Shown piece after piece: positions 36,733 through 45,608 of a DNA stretch of 64,000 nucleotides; position 1 is the first letter of the stretch; each line of letters opens with the position of its first letter. The DNA comes from Thiomonas bhubaneswarensis. Lineage in GTDB: Bacteria; Pseudomonadota; Gammaproteobacteria; Burkholderiales; Burkholderiaceae_C. A program made the position numbers and the translations under genes. The notes under the pieces are model-generated. The model did not search any database. It saw only the letters and a list, made by a program, of their open reading frames with translations, and was not told the origin of the DNA. Where the stretch lies: the NCBI RefSeq assembly GCF_001418255.1, contig NZ_LIPV01000003.1, positions 285,525 to 349,524 on the forward strand, in the 5' to 3' direction.

Positions 36733-36897
36733 TCACTCCTGCCGCTGCCGCGAACGCGCCGCGCGCCGCAGCGCCTTGTTGCTCTTGCGATGCGCCCCCG
36801 CCTTGCGCTTGATCGCCACCGCCACCAGCGGATTGCGCGGCGTGGAGGCGGGAAGTTTGATCGTCTGCGCGCGGGCGCGTTTGCGGGATAGTTTCAT
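36733..36897 (-). CDS. small basic protein, conserved-looking
   Basis: A 54-residue, Arg/Lys-rich product with the core TPRNPLVAVAIKRKAGAHRK and an ALRRAARSRQ tail. I recall similar short 'RNPLV...KAGxHxKS..A.RRA' proteins as hypothetical genes in other betaproteobacteria, but cannot verify this here. Its frame has good codon use at wobble positions. It may bind nucleic acid; that is inference from charge only. Confidence 0.5.
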   Translation of the reverse strand: MKLSRKRARAQTIKLPASTPRNPLVAVAIKRKAGAHRKSNKALRRAARSRQRQE

Positions 36898-37003
36898 CGG
36901 TGGCGAGGATACCGATGCTCACGCATGACTTTGGACAGATTTCGAGTTGAGGTCGCTTGGTCTTTTGCCCGAACCAAGCCCTCATTGGAAAGTTGCTTTG
37001 GCA

Positions 37004-38971
37004 TCAATCATTGTTTTTTGGTGTCGCAAGAAAGGTTCCTCCCTGTAACCCCTGACTTGCCAGCCCAGATGCGTACAGGGCTAAATCGAACCCGAACCAG
37101 GTTTTCGATGGATCGATCATCACGACTGTGCCTTTGGCAGAATGATCCCAAGGTCGAAGAACATTTGCGTCTTGCGGTTCGATGCGCGATTGGGGCAACG
37201 AAAAGAACAACCGTGCAACTGGATCGAAATCCTGTGGATTCTGCTTTTGCAAGGCGCGCACATTCTCCCGGGCATGGCCACAGTCATCCGGGAAGTAGGC
37301 GCATAACCGCGCAAAGCTGTTCGCCGCTTTCGTCTGATCATGTGCCAGTCCGTAAAGGGTGGCGAGTTTGGCAATGAGTTGGGGGCTTGAGTACGTTGTC
37401 ACGACGCGCTCTCCGAGCGCGATCTTGTCAGGCAGCATGAAACGGTCTGCGCTCATTTGCACGAAAACCAGCGCATCGGCATAGGGAGAAAAACCTGGTA
37501 AGCCGAGGGTTTTGTTCACCCCGTCCCGAACGACGGCGGAATGGGCAGTTTCGGCATCGGATAGATAGATGTCGGCGCTGGCCTTGGCGATGCTTGCGTA
37601 GGCTTGCGCCGACCATGCGCAAAACCCCAGTGCGGCAAGCAATACCACGCCCAATGGCCAGCGCCACTGCGAGCTTGGGCGCACCGTGAGTGCCGGAGTG
37701 TCGAGCACCGCCCAGCACATGGCAAAAGGCACAGCGAAAAACACATACCAAAGTGGGTATTCGGTGAGGCTGTAGCCGAGCACCATAAGACACACACCCA
37801 AAGCCAGCAATCGCCAGCTTTCCCAGGTGTGCAATCCGCGATTTGCCCAAGCCGACCAGGCACGCACCACACTCATGACGGCCGGCACAACGACCACCAG
37901 CAACCCAACCAAACCTGTTTCAGCAGCCAACTGTGCGAACAGATTGTGGGCGTTGTTGGCGAAGAGTGGCTGAGATTGGGAAAGAGCCAGGCGGTAGTCC
38001 CATTGCACGTAATTGCCGAGCCCAACCCCAAGCAGGGGATGCGACTTGAAAGCCTCCCAGGCGATCTGCCACAAGCCCAAACGCTGCCCCAGTCCGCGGT
38101 CTGCCAGTCGTTGCAGCCCAGGGGGGAACAACTGCCCCAAACCGAAGCCAGTGTAGATCACCCACTGCAGCACGCCATAAAGGGCACCGGCGGCAATCAA
38201 GCCAACTAGCGCCGATGACAACCGCTTGTGCGGCATGCCGATCATCATGCCGCCCAATAGGCCGGCCACGGCGAGAAACGCCATGCCGATACGGCTTTGC
38301 GATAACACGATGCCGCTGATTAGCAGCACAGCAAGAGGTATCGAGACCATGATCGCGCTGCGACGGCGCTTTTCAGCGCGCAGCCCATAAGCCAGGGCGA
38401 GCAGGCCAAAACCTAAAAACAGCGCGGCCTGATTGCGCTGGGCAATATTGCCCAGCGGCGCCTGCAAGGGACTGCGGGGAAAAAGCCAGAGCGCCACCGT
38501 ATCGGGCATGAACACCTGGGCCCACATGCTCAGCGCCGTACCGATCGCCCCCAGCACAAAGGCCCAAGCCCAAGCGCGCATCAGCCGTTCGCTATACCCC
38601 TGCGCAGCCCACCGCGCGGCAAGCACGGCGGCAATAATGGCCACCGCCAGACTGCCCAAAGGCCAGATCATCGTGTCGGCATAGGCCACACGGTGAAGAG
38701 CCATATCCAGCAGACCTAGTAGCGCCACCCCGATGAACGGCAAGGCCGCCCAGGGCAAGGCGATGCCGGTCGGCCTTGCGGGCGCAGGCAGTTGAAGGGA
38801 TGCGGCCACGAGCACGGCCGCGGCAACCCCGAGTTCTTGATAGAAGGTCGAAACCGGAAAGTAGTGCTGGGCCGACGTGGCGGCGCCCACCCAAGCCAGC
38901 ATGAGCAAGCTTACCGCGAGGGAAAACGCGACCGTGTTACGCCAGTTCTTCGGGGATGTCGCTTGCGTCAT
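37004..38971 (-). CDS. PglL-type O-oligosaccharyltransferase / Wzy-family ligase for pilin
   Basis: A 655-residue protein with about 12 membrane helices and a large C-terminal soluble part (from about residue 460). The GNIAQRNQAALFLGFGL, GLGNYVQWDYRLALSQSQ and NNAHNLFAQLAAETG stretches match the Wzy_C/PglL family, including the periplasmic loop His. PglL-type ligases move a lipid-linked glycan onto Ser/Thr of type IV pilins; the pilin gene lies directly upstream, separated by a terminator. An O-antigen ligase is the alternative. Confidence 0.82.
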   Translation of the reverse strand: MTQATSPKNWRNTVAFSLAVSLLMLAWVGAATSAQHYFPVSTFYQELGVAAAVLVAASLQLPAPARPTGIALPWAALPFIGVALLGLLDMALHRVAYADTMIWPLGSLAVAIIAAVLAARWAAQGYSERLMRAWAWAFVLGAIGTALSMWAQVFMPDTVALWLFPRSPLQAPLGNIAQRNQAALFLGFGLLALAYGLRAEKRRRSAIMVSIPLAVLLISGIVLSQSRIGMAFLAVAGLLGGMMIGMPHKRLSSALVGLIAAGALYGVLQWVIYTGFGLGQLFPPGLQRLADRGLGQRLGLWQIAWEAFKSHPLLGVGLGNYVQWDYRLALSQSQPLFANNAHNLFAQLAAETGLVGLLVVVVPAVMSVVRAWSAWANRGLHTWESWRLLALGVCLMVLGYSLTEYPLWYVFFAVPFAMCWAVLDTPALTVRPSSQWRWPLGVVLLAALGFCAWSAQAYASIAKASADIYLSDAETAHSAVVRDGVNKTLGLPGFSPYADALVFVQMSADRFMLPDKIALGERVVTTYSSPQLIAKLATLYGLAHDQTKAANSFARLCAYFPDDCGHARENVRALQKQNPQDFDPVARLFFSLPQSRIEPQDANVLRPWDHSAKGTVVMIDPSKTWFGFDLALYASGLASQGLQGGTFLATPKNND

Positions 38972-38991
38972 GAGTATGTGATTTTTGGAAT

Positions 38992-39018
38992 AAAAAACCC
39001 GCCTTACGGCGGGCTTTT
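38992..39018 (-). terminator. terminator between pilin and PglL-like ligase
   Basis: Read on the minus strand, AAAAGCCCGCC-GTAA-GGCGGGTTTTTT is a strong hairpin with T-run, 16 bases past the pilin stop. It probably lets the pilin be made in great excess over the downstream ligase. Confidence 0.85.
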
Positions 39019-39033
39019 CGAGAAAGTTCCTGA

Positions 39034-39495
39034 TTAGGTTCCCTTACACGACGATGGCAGGTATTTCTGAGCGATTGTGCTGGAAACACAAGTCCACGAA
39101 ATGGAGCCATTGGCCGTAACCGGCATCAAGCCAAGAGTCTTTCCTCCAATAGCGGTATTGGCCTTCTGAGGCGAAGTGCTGCTGAAGGTGACAAGAATGC
39201 CATTACCACTACCGTCGGTTGATCCAACGCCAACGCTCGAAACATAATTTCCAGTAATGTTGGCTTTTGCTGCCAATCCAGCGGATGCATTGGTGGTGGG
39301 GAATGTACCACGGTTTGTATAAAACTCCGCAACGGCTGTTTTTGCACCATCCGCCAGCGACAAACCTTCCGAAACCTGCGCCCGAATCGTGTAATCCTGA
39401 TACGCCGGAATCGCGATGGCCGCCAAAATACCGATAATCGCCACCACGATCATCAATTCGATCAGGGTGAAACCTTGCTGCAGTTGCTTTTTCAT
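39034..39495 (-). CDS. pilA: type IVa major-type pilin
   Basis: A 153-residue prepilin with a seven-residue leader MKKQLQQ before [21 protein letters not shown], the prepilin peptidase (PilD) site and hydrophobic assembly helix including Glu5. Two Cys near the C-terminus ([15 protein letters not shown]) form the expected D-loop disulfide. The longer open frame upstream has no leader features. It lies behind a sigma-54-type promoter and in front of a PglL-like glycosyl ligase. Confidence 0.95.
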   Translation of the reverse strand: MKKQLQQGFTLIELMIVVAIIGILAAIAIPAYQDYTIRAQVSEGLSLADGAKTAVAEFYTNRGTFPTTNASAGLAAKANITGNYVSSVGVGSTDGSGNGILVTFSSTSPQKANTAIGGKTLGLMPVTANGSISWTCVSSTIAQKYLPSSCKGT

Positions 39496-39643
39496 CTGAA
39501 ACTCCCGAGAGTGGAAAACAAGAAAATCAATAACCAGGAACGGTTGGGTAAAAAACGCCGCAGCCCGGAGCGGAGGTGAACCTGGAGATGCTGCCCCGAG
39601 CTGCGGTGGACTGACATCACCCCCCGATGGGCAGGGAACATAG

Positions 39644-39659
39644 AGCACATGCCGTGCCA
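39644..39659 (-). promoter_or_regulatory. sigma-54 promoter of the first pilin gene
   Basis: On the minus strand TGGCACG-GCAT-GTGCT matches TGGCACG-N4-TTGCW at all positions but one, with the obligatory GG and GC ten bases apart. Transcription would start near 39634, giving a leader of about 139 bases. Confidence 0.65.
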
Positions 39660-39675
39660 GCTTGTAGGGCCACGA

Positions 39676-39695
39676 TTTGTGTGAACTGCTTCACG
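39676..39695 (-). promoter_or_regulatory. palindromic upstream element of the first pilin promoter
   Basis: Plus-strand TTTGTGTGAACTGCTTCACG contains the palindrome GTGAA-N4-TTCAC. It is identical at 19 of 20 positions to the element before the second pilin gene, and is 16 bases from the sigma-54 box. Confidence 0.6.
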
Positions 39696-39782
39696 AAATC
39701 CGGCCTCTCAGCCTCGCGAGTAGCCGACAATTCTTGCCAGCGCTGCCCATATTTGTCAGCAAGCCCCGGAAATTGGCAGCTT

Positions 39783-40202
39783 TCAGCGGCCCAGGATGGC
39801 CTGGGTCAACAGCAGGGCACCATCGACGTTTGCGGCACGGGTGTCGATGGTCAACAAAGGGCCTTGTCCCGATGTCTTGGCCAGGCGGATGTGGAGGCAG
39901 TCGGCAAACTCGGGCGCGCCGTCTTGCCTGAACAGGTGAAGCGCACGTTCCACCGCGATCTCGTCCATGAGTTCCAGTTCGGGCACGCTGAGCATGGCAT
40001 CCAGCGCCAAGATGCGTGCTGCGCGGTCAAACCCATATCGGGCGCGCAGCACCCATTCGGTTTCGAGCAAGACGGTGACGGGGACAGACAGACGCTGCTC
40101 TGCGGCGGCGGTGGCGTGCAGAAGCTGCTGAATCACTGCGCACTGGGCTGCATCGTCGTTGGTGATCCAGCGCACCAGCACATGGGTATCGAGCGCGGGC
40201 AT
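39783..40202 (-). CDS. vapC: PIN-domain toxin (VapC-like)
   Basis: A 139-residue PIN-domain ribonuclease. Acidic active-site residues are in ALDTHVLVRW (Asp5), LLETEWVL (Glu47), FADCLHI (Asp about 100) and TIDTRAA (Asp about 118). It follows an AbrB-type antitoxin gene and the two overlap extensively. It lies between the two pilin genes on the same strand. Confidence 0.85.
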   Translation of the reverse strand: MPALDTHVLVRWITNDDAAQCAVIQQLLHATAAAEQRLSVPVTVLLETEWVLRARYGFDRAARILALDAMLSVPELELMDEIAVERALHLFRQDGAPEFADCLHIRLAKTSGQGPLLTIDTRAANVDGALLLTQAILGR

Positions 40203-40422
40203 GCTTGACGGCGCGCCTGTACGTCATGCTCATGTCATCAATCGAGACGACGCCGCCGGGCGCAGGCTTGAGGATGCCATTCAAGTCGAGAATAGAGCGG
40301 GTTTTGGCGCGCAGCAGGATGGAGCCGTCGGGCATGGGGGTAAAGCTCAGGCGAACGCCTGCATGCAAGCCCCGGCTGCGACGAATGTCAGCGGGAATGG
40401 TGACCTGACCCTTGCTGGTCAT
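40027..40422 (-). CDS. AbrB/MazE-type antitoxin with a long overlap into vapC
   Basis: Residues 1-47 are a typical SpoVT/AbrB DNA-binding domain (MTSKGQVTIPADIRRSRGL). The antitoxin-like part ends around DLNGILKPAPGGVVSIDDMS, roughly residue 65, but there is no stop there: the frame runs on for 176 bases inside vapC in another phase, giving an Arg-rich 131-residue product. Antitoxins of this type usually have 70-90 residues, so the original stop may have been lost. The functional part probably ends near 40200. Confidence 0.65.
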   Translation of the reverse strand: MTSKGQVTIPADIRRSRGLHAGVRLSFTPMPDGSILLRAKTRSILDLNGILKPAPGGVVSIDDMSMTYRRAVKHARARYPCAGALDHQRRCSPVRSDSAASARHRRRRAASVCPRHRLARNRMGAARPIWV

Positions 40423-40480
40423 TGGCTTCAGACATGCAAGCCGCCTTACGTTGTTTGAAAACGTAAGGAGTGTGCCTCAG

Positions 40481-40933
<453 letters not shown>

Positions 40934-40991
40934 GGTCGGGTCGTGCCTGGAAAGGTTTGCCTGGATTTGTAAACAATCGTCATTCTGACTT

Positions 40992-41007
40992 TGCAAACCG
41001 CAGGCCA
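40992..41007 (-). promoter_or_regulatory. sigma-54 promoter of the second pilin gene
   Basis: On the minus strand TGGCCTGCGGTTTGCA has GG and GC ten bases apart and a perfect TTTGCA -12 part. Transcription would start near 40982, giving a leader of about 49 bases. Confidence 0.7.
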
Positions 41008-41033
41008 GCAGGGTTGGCGATAAGGCGACGGAC

Positions 41034-41053
41034 TTTGTGTGAACTACTTCACG
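41034..41053 (-). promoter_or_regulatory. palindromic upstream element of the second pilin promoter
   Basis: Plus-strand TTTGTGTGAACTACTTCACG, 19/20 identical to 39676-39695, with palindrome GTGAA-N4-TTCAC. It is 26 bases from the sigma-54 box, exactly ten more than in the other promoter. Confidence 0.6.
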
Positions 41054-41296
41054 GTCTGGCGCTGGCGGCGTGGCTGCGGTGCGACGATTTGTGGCTGCAG
41101 GAAGCGTCTTTTGTCACCCCTGCGCGCTTGAGTGACGGTTTTTCGCAGTCTGCAGCAGGGGATACAGGCTTGGGCCGACTGGGGCACAATCGGGTTGGCG
41201 GTGCCTCGCGGCCATGACGACGTCGGCGCATCGCCAGACCCAAGGAAAGCCTGGGGCCTTAGCACTTTGCTTTGCCTTGTCGGGAGACAGAACACC

Positions 41297-42496
41297 ATGC
41301 ACCTCATCGACTCCATCGTGACCGAAGCCGCCGCGCTCACCGCCTTGCGGCGCGACCTGCACGCACATCCCGAGCTGTGCTTCGAGGAACTGCGCACCTC
41401 GGAAGTGGTGGCGGCGCAGTTGGCGGCCTGGGGCGTGGAGGTGCACCGCGGCCTGGGCAAGACCGGGGTGGTGGGGGTGATCCACGGGCGCGACGGCGGT
41501 GCGAGCGGACGCATGATCGGCCTGCGCGCCGACTTCGACGCCCTGCCGGTGACCGAGCACAACACCTTCGCCCACGCCAGCCGACACCCCGGCAAGATGC
41601 ACGCCTGCGGCCACGACGGCCACACCACCATGCTGCTGGCTGCGGCGCAGTTTCTCGCGAAAACACGCGACTTCGACGGCACGGTGGTGTGCATCTTCCA
41701 GCCGGCCGAAGAGGGCGGCGGCGGCGCGCGCGAAATGATCAAGGACGGGCTGTTCGAGCGCTTTCCGGTGCAGGCGGTGTTTGGCATGCACAACTGGCCG
41801 GGCATTCCTGCGGGGCATTTCGCGGTGAAAGCCGGGCCGGTGATGGCGTCGAGCAACGAGTTTCACATCAGGCTCACCGGCAAGGGCGCGCATGCGGCCA
41901 TGCCGAACCTGGGGCTCGACCCGGTGCCCGCCGCCTGCCAGATGGTGCAGGCGTTTCAGACCATCGTCACCCGCAACCGTGACCCGCAAGACCCGGCGGT
42001 GATCTCGGTGACCATGATCCACACCGGCGAGGCGACCAATGTCATTCCCGAAGTGGCCGAGATTCAGGGCACGGCGCGCACCTTCACTACCGAAACGCTG
42101 GACTTGATCGAGGCCCGCATGCGCGACATTGCCACCCACACTGCGGCGGCCTTCGGCCTGGGCTGCGAGTTTGCGTTCAAGCGCAACTATCCGCCCACGA
42201 TCAACCACGCCGCCGAAGCCGAGTTCGCCCGCGCGGTGATGGTGGACATGGTGGGTGCGGACGCGGTGCACGCGTTCGTGCCGTCGATGGGGGCGGAAGA
42301 CTTTTCCTTCATGCTGCAGGAAAAGCCCGGCGCCTATCTCATCATCGGCAACGGCGGCGGCGATCACCGCGAAGTCGGTCACGGCCTCGGCCCCTGCACC
42401 CTGCACAACCCGAGTTACGACTTCAACGACGACCTGATTCCCCTGGGCGGCAGCTTCTGGGTGCGGCTGGCGCAGGCGTGGTTGGGACGAGGGTGA
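41297..42496 (+). CDS. M20-family amidohydrolase (hippurate/N-acyl-amino acid hydrolase type)
   Basis: A 399-residue metalloenzyme starting MHLIDSIVTEA, with LRRDLHAHPELCFEE, the metal-binding HACGHDGHTTMLLAAA and FQPAEEGGGGA motifs, and a dimerisation domain with TGKGAHAAMPN. This is the M20D branch that cleaves N-acyl or hippurate-type amides. GGGAG precedes the ATG at 41297. No partner genes nearby, so the natural substrate is unknown. Confidence 0.9.
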   Translation: MHLIDSIVTEAAALTALRRDLHAHPELCFEELRTSEVVAAQLAAWGVEVHRGLGKTGVVGVIHGRDGGASGRMIGLRADFDALPVTEHNTFAHASRHPGKMHACGHDGHTTMLLAAAQFLAKTRDFDGTVVCIFQPAEEGGGGAREMIKDGLFERFPVQAVFGMHNWPGIPAGHFAVKAGPVMASSNEFHIRLTGKGAHAAMPNLGLDPVPAACQMVQAFQTIVTRNRDPQDPAVISVTMIHTGEATNVIPEVAEIQGTARTFTTETLDLIEARMRDIATHTAAAFGLGCEFAFKRNYPPTINHAAEAEFARAVMVDMVGADAVHAFVPSMGAEDFSFMLQEKPGAYLIIGNGGGDHREVGHGLGPCTLHNPSYDFNDDLIPLGGSFWVRLAQAWLGRG

Positions 42497-42518
42497 CGGC
42501 ATGATCGGACAGCCCGCG

Positions 42519-42606
42519 CCCCTCCCAGCCTCCCCCACAGAGTGGGGGAGGAGGGTCTGCTCCCTCGCCAGTGGTGGGGAGGGCTGGGGAGGGGCTGGGG
42601 GAGGAG
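42519..42606. repeat. GC-rich nested palindromic repeat
   Basis: CCTCCCCCAC-AGA-GTGGGGGAGG (42529-42551) forms a perfect hairpin, followed by G-rich tracts (GGTGGGGAGGGCTGGGGAGG) that are inverted relative to the C-rich left flank. It follows the amidohydrolase gene and looks like a dispersed intergenic repeat. The G-rich strand might also fold into a G-quadruplex. Confidence 0.5.
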
Positions 42607-42680
42607 TGGAATCTCACCCGTTGCACCGCAGGAAGCCTGTGCCTGCAGTGCCTGGGCGCCGATCTGGCGTTAGCGGAGGT

Positions 42681-43307
42681 TTACGCCGACGTGCCTGAAC
42701 TGGCCGCGGCAGCCTCGGCCTCGGCCTGAGCCGCGCTGAAATCGACCTCGGCATAGACCTCGGCCAGCGCGAAGCTGAACGCGCGCTCGGTGGTGGGGCA
42801 GGCAAGGGTGGCATCGATGCCGCTGGCCTCGTACAGCGTCCAGGTGCCCTCTGCGTTGCGGATGAAGGCCTCAATGTGCGGCTTGTCCTGCGCGACGAAG
42901 ACGACGGCCTGCAAGCCGGGGATCAGGCGGTAGGCGGCGAACTTGTCGCCGCGGTCGTGGCCTTCGGTCGACGGCGACAGCACCTCGACGATGAGCAGCG
43001 CGTCCTCCTGCGCATGGGTGCGAGCGGCGTCTGCCGTTGAGCAGGTGACGAAGACATCGGGGTAGTAGCTGGCGTCTGCGGCCTGCACATACAGCTTGAC
43101 GTCGGCCATGTACACCCGGCAGGGCGTGCAGCGGGTCTGGGTGCGCAGGGCCATGGCGATGTTCAGGCTGATGATGTTGTGCGCGGTACTGCCACCGGCC
43201 ATGGCGAAGACCTCACCGCCGATGTATTCGTGGCGCTCGGTCTGGGTTTCTTCCCAGGCGAGATAGTCGGCGTAGGTGAAACGGGGCTGGGAGAGGCCGG
43301 CGGACAT
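42681..43307 (-). CDS. Uma2 family endonuclease (DUF820), second copy
   Basis: A 208-residue protein with RHEYIGGEVFAMAGGSTAHN, SYYPDVFVTCSTAD and LLIVEVLSPSTEGHDRGDKFAAY, the same core as the Uma2 protein at 36048. The tail is Ala/Glu-rich and low in complexity. The two Uma2 proteins are clearly homologous yet diverged outside these motifs, so the duplication is old. Target unknown. Confidence 0.85.
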   Translation of the reverse strand: MSAGLSQPRFTYADYLAWEETQTERHEYIGGEVFAMAGGSTAHNIISLNIAMALRTQTRCTPCRVYMADVKLYVQAADASYYPDVFVTCSTADAARTHAQEDALLIVEVLSPSTEGHDRGDKFAAYRLIPGLQAVVFVAQDKPHIEAFIRNAEGTWTLYEASGIDATLACPTTERAFSFALAEVYAEVDFSAAQAEAEAAAASSGTSA

Positions 43308-43334
43308 GGCGTTTTTCCAGAGAGCGTTTGAAAT

Positions 43335-44117
43335 TTACGGCGCCGCCGCCTCGGTCGCACAGGTCTTGACGATCTGCCCGCCGAGCTGGCCCGACACGCC
43401 GCTAAGCGCCTTGACCTGCTGCGAGGTGAGAGCGGGTAGGCGCAGGGTGACGCGGTTCAGCCCGGCGTTGCGCTGCACAACCCGCGCGCCCTGCACGCCC
43501 TGTTTTTTCACCATCTGCAACTGCTCTTGCGCCGAGGCCTCGTTGCTGAAAACCCCGAGCGAAATGCCCGGTTCATAGCGGGGACGATCGGTCACGGGTG
43601 CGAACACCTTGACTTTGCCCTGCTGGCTGATCTGGTCGAGCGCGGTGCGCATGGCCTCCTGGCTGGGGAAGGGGCCGAGCAGCACCATCCATTGTTCGGG
43701 CACGGGCGTATTGCGCGTCTCGGCTTCGAGCCCCGCCTTGGCCAGTGCCGCCTGGGCCTGCGCCAGGGCCGACGCCTCCATGGCGCCGAACGGTCCGATC
43801 TGGCGGCAGACGGTGGGGCCGGTATCGGCCGCTGCGGTTTGTGGGGCGGACACAGGAGCGGGGGCGGGAGCCGAATCGGACGAAGCGGGCGACAGCGGCT
43901 CGGCGGGCGCCGAAGGCGCGGTTTGCGGGGCGCTGGCAGGCATCACCGAGCTGCTGGCCAGCGGCGTGATCTGCACCTGTTCGGGGTGAATCTGCAGGGC
44001 CAGGCGCTGCGGCTCGCGCTGGGTCACCGGCCCCAGCCCGGCGCCCGCCATCCAGCCTTGCGACCAGGCGAAGAACACGAGATTGATCAGCAGCAGGACG
44101 AGAAGCAGGGCGCGCAT
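43335..44117 (-). CDS. SPOR-domain membrane-anchored protein
   Basis: A 260-residue protein with an N-terminal membrane helix (RALLLVLLLINLVFFAW), a Pro/Ala/Ser-rich periplasmic linker (about 60-95), and a C-terminal SPOR-type domain (YEPGISLGVFSNEASAQEQL, then VVQRNAGLNRVTLRL). SPOR domains bind denuded septal peptidoglycan, so a cell-division role is likely. It is immediately downstream of birA, 40 bases apart. Confidence 0.85.
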   Translation of the reverse strand: MRALLLVLLLINLVFFAWSQGWMAGAGLGPVTQREPQRLALQIHPEQVQITPLASSSVMPASAPQTAPSAPAEPLSPASSDSAPAPAPVSAPQTAAADTGPTVCRQIGPFGAMEASALAQAQAALAKAGLEAETRNTPVPEQWMVLLGPFPSQEAMRTALDQISQQGKVKVFAPVTDRPRYEPGISLGVFSNEASAQEQLQMVKKQGVQGARVVQRNAGLNRVTLRLPALTSQQVKALSGVSGQLGGQIVKTCATEAAAP

Positions 44118-44156
44118 GACGGGCTTTGGATCGTGAGAGAGCGGCGGGGCTGGTGG

Positions 44157-44981
44157 CTATTTTGCGACGGGCTCCGGGCTCAGTCGCAGCGAGACATCGG
44201 CGCTCAATGCACGGCGCTCGCCCTCAGGAGTGCGCACCCGCAACGCGCCGTCCGGGGCCAGCCCCAAGGCCACGCCGCTGAACAGGGTCTGGCCGCGATC
44301 CTGCACCATCACCGTGGCGCCGGCCCAGGCGTGCAGCGCGTCCCATTGGGCCAGCGTGTGGGCGAGGGGCGCGGCGGAGCCGTTGCACGCGGTGCTTTCC
44401 AGGCCCTTGAGCAGCGCCGGGGCGAGGGCGGCGAGAACCCCGTCGCGCCCGAGGTGCAGGCCGATGCTGTCCAGCCCAGCCGCCTGGGGCTGGCCTGTGG
44501 GAGCGCGCAGGTTCAGGCCGAAGCCGATGACGGCCCAGCGCGCGTGCGGCATGTCGGCCAGTTCCACCAGAATGCCGCCGAGCTTGCGCCATCCATGGGT
44601 GCCGTCGGCGGCGGGCAGCAGCAGATCGTTGGGCCACTTCAGCCGCACCTGGCTGGCGCCGAGGCCGTGCAGCGCCTGCGCCAGCCACACGCCCACGGCC
44701 AGGCTCAGCGGGCCGGGGTCGCGTCGACGCGCGTCGGGCCAGGCCAGCGAGCACAGCACGCTGCTCTGCCCATCGTCGGCCCAGACGCGCCCCTGACGCC
44801 CTCGACCCGCGGTCTGTTCGGCCGTGGCCAGAAGGGTCGGTCCATCGAGCCGTCCGGCGCGAATGTCGGCCAGCAGATCGGCATTGGTCGAGCCGGTGAC
44901 GGACGTCCAGCGCGCCTCGCAGGCGAGGTGACTGGCAGCGAGCTGGGCGCGAAGCGGGGCGAGGGGATCGGGAGAAGGCAT
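44157..44981 (-). CDS. birA: biotin--[acetyl-CoA-carboxylase] ligase
   Basis: A 274-residue protein with the biotin protein ligase core: GSTNADLL, TAGRGRQGRVW, LKWPNDLLL, KLGGILVEL and the C-terminal SH3-like domain. The N-terminal winged HTH of E. coli BirA is missing, so this is a monofunctional ligase that biotinylates carboxylase subunits and cannot act as the biotin operon repressor. It lies ten bases after the SET-domain gene. Confidence 0.92.
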   Translation of the reverse strand: MPSPDPLAPLRAQLAASHLACEARWTSVTGSTNADLLADIRAGRLDGPTLLATAEQTAGRGRQGRVWADDGQSSVLCSLAWPDARRRDPGPLSLAVGVWLAQALHGLGASQVRLKWPNDLLLPAADGTHGWRKLGGILVELADMPHARWAVIGFGLNLRAPTGQPQAAGLDSIGLHLGRDGVLAALAPALLKGLESTACNGSAAPLAHTLAQWDALHAWAGATVMVQDRGQTLFSGVALGLAPDGALRVRTPEGERRALSADVSLRLSPEPVAK

Positions 44982-44991
44982 GCCTCGTCGC

Positions 44992-45489
44992 TCACGCGCG
45001 CTTGCGGGTCTTGGGGGCGAGCAGGGTGCCGCGGCAGTTGGGGGCGCCGCAGCGGCAGGCGTAGTCGCGCTTGAGTTTGGCCGTGTGGCGGGCGTCGATT
45101 TCGAGGGCGTAGTCGAAGAACAGTTCTTCGCCGGGGTCGATGTCGCGCAGGGCGTGGATGAACACCCGGCTGCCTACTTGCCGCGCCTCGCAGTTGGGGG
45201 TGCACGAGTGGTTGATCCAGCGTGCGCTGTTGCCGTGCACACCGCCGTCGATGACGGTGTCGTCGTCGAGAGAAAAGTAGAAGGTGTGGTTGGGCTGCTG
45301 CGGGTCGCGGGGATGGCGGCGCAGCGCTTCGGGCCAGTCGATGCGTTCGCCCTGGTATTCGAGCAGCCGTTGCCCGGCGGCTATGGCGCGGCGGGCGAAC
45401 ACGCCGCGGCCGTGGATGGGCGAGTTGCGAACCTGGGTGAACGGCCCGGCGGTCGGCGCGGCGGCGGAGGTTGAGCGGCGTGTGGGCAT
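44992..45489 (-). CDS. SET-domain lysine methyltransferase-like protein
   Basis: A 165-residue protein with a full SET domain: IHGRGVFARRAIAAGQ, the active-site ARWINHSCTPNCEA knot, and EELFFDYALE, followed by a post-SET-like Cys cluster CRCGAPNCRG that would bind zinc with the NHSC Cys. SET proteins methylate lysines on proteins; bacterial substrates are mostly unknown. It is the first gene of a SET-birA-SPOR series. Confidence 0.88.
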   Translation of the reverse strand: MPTRRSTSAAAPTAGPFTQVRNSPIHGRGVFARRAIAAGQRLLEYQGERIDWPEALRRHPRDPQQPNHTFYFSLDDDTVIDGGVHGNSARWINHSCTPNCEARQVGSRVFIHALRDIDPGEELFFDYALEIDARHTAKLKRDYACRCGAPNCRGTLLAPKTRKRA

Positions 45490-45608
45490 CGAGGGAACGG
45501 TGGCGGTGAAGCCGAAACTCGGTAAAGTAAAAAAAGGAACGCAAGAGGCGGAGGAGACAAGCTGCCCGGTGTCGTTCCTCGTTCAAGGCATTTTAGGGAG
45601 CCATCATC

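Larger units (their letters stand above)
40934..41296. other. 363-base region with pilin promoter
   Basis: No gene seen. It contains the sigma-54 box and palindromic element of the second pilin gene (40992-41053). The rest is the upstream region of the amidohydrolase gene and shows no obvious promoter; an open frame continuous with that gene begins at 41132 but lacks family similarity. Confidence 0.55.
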
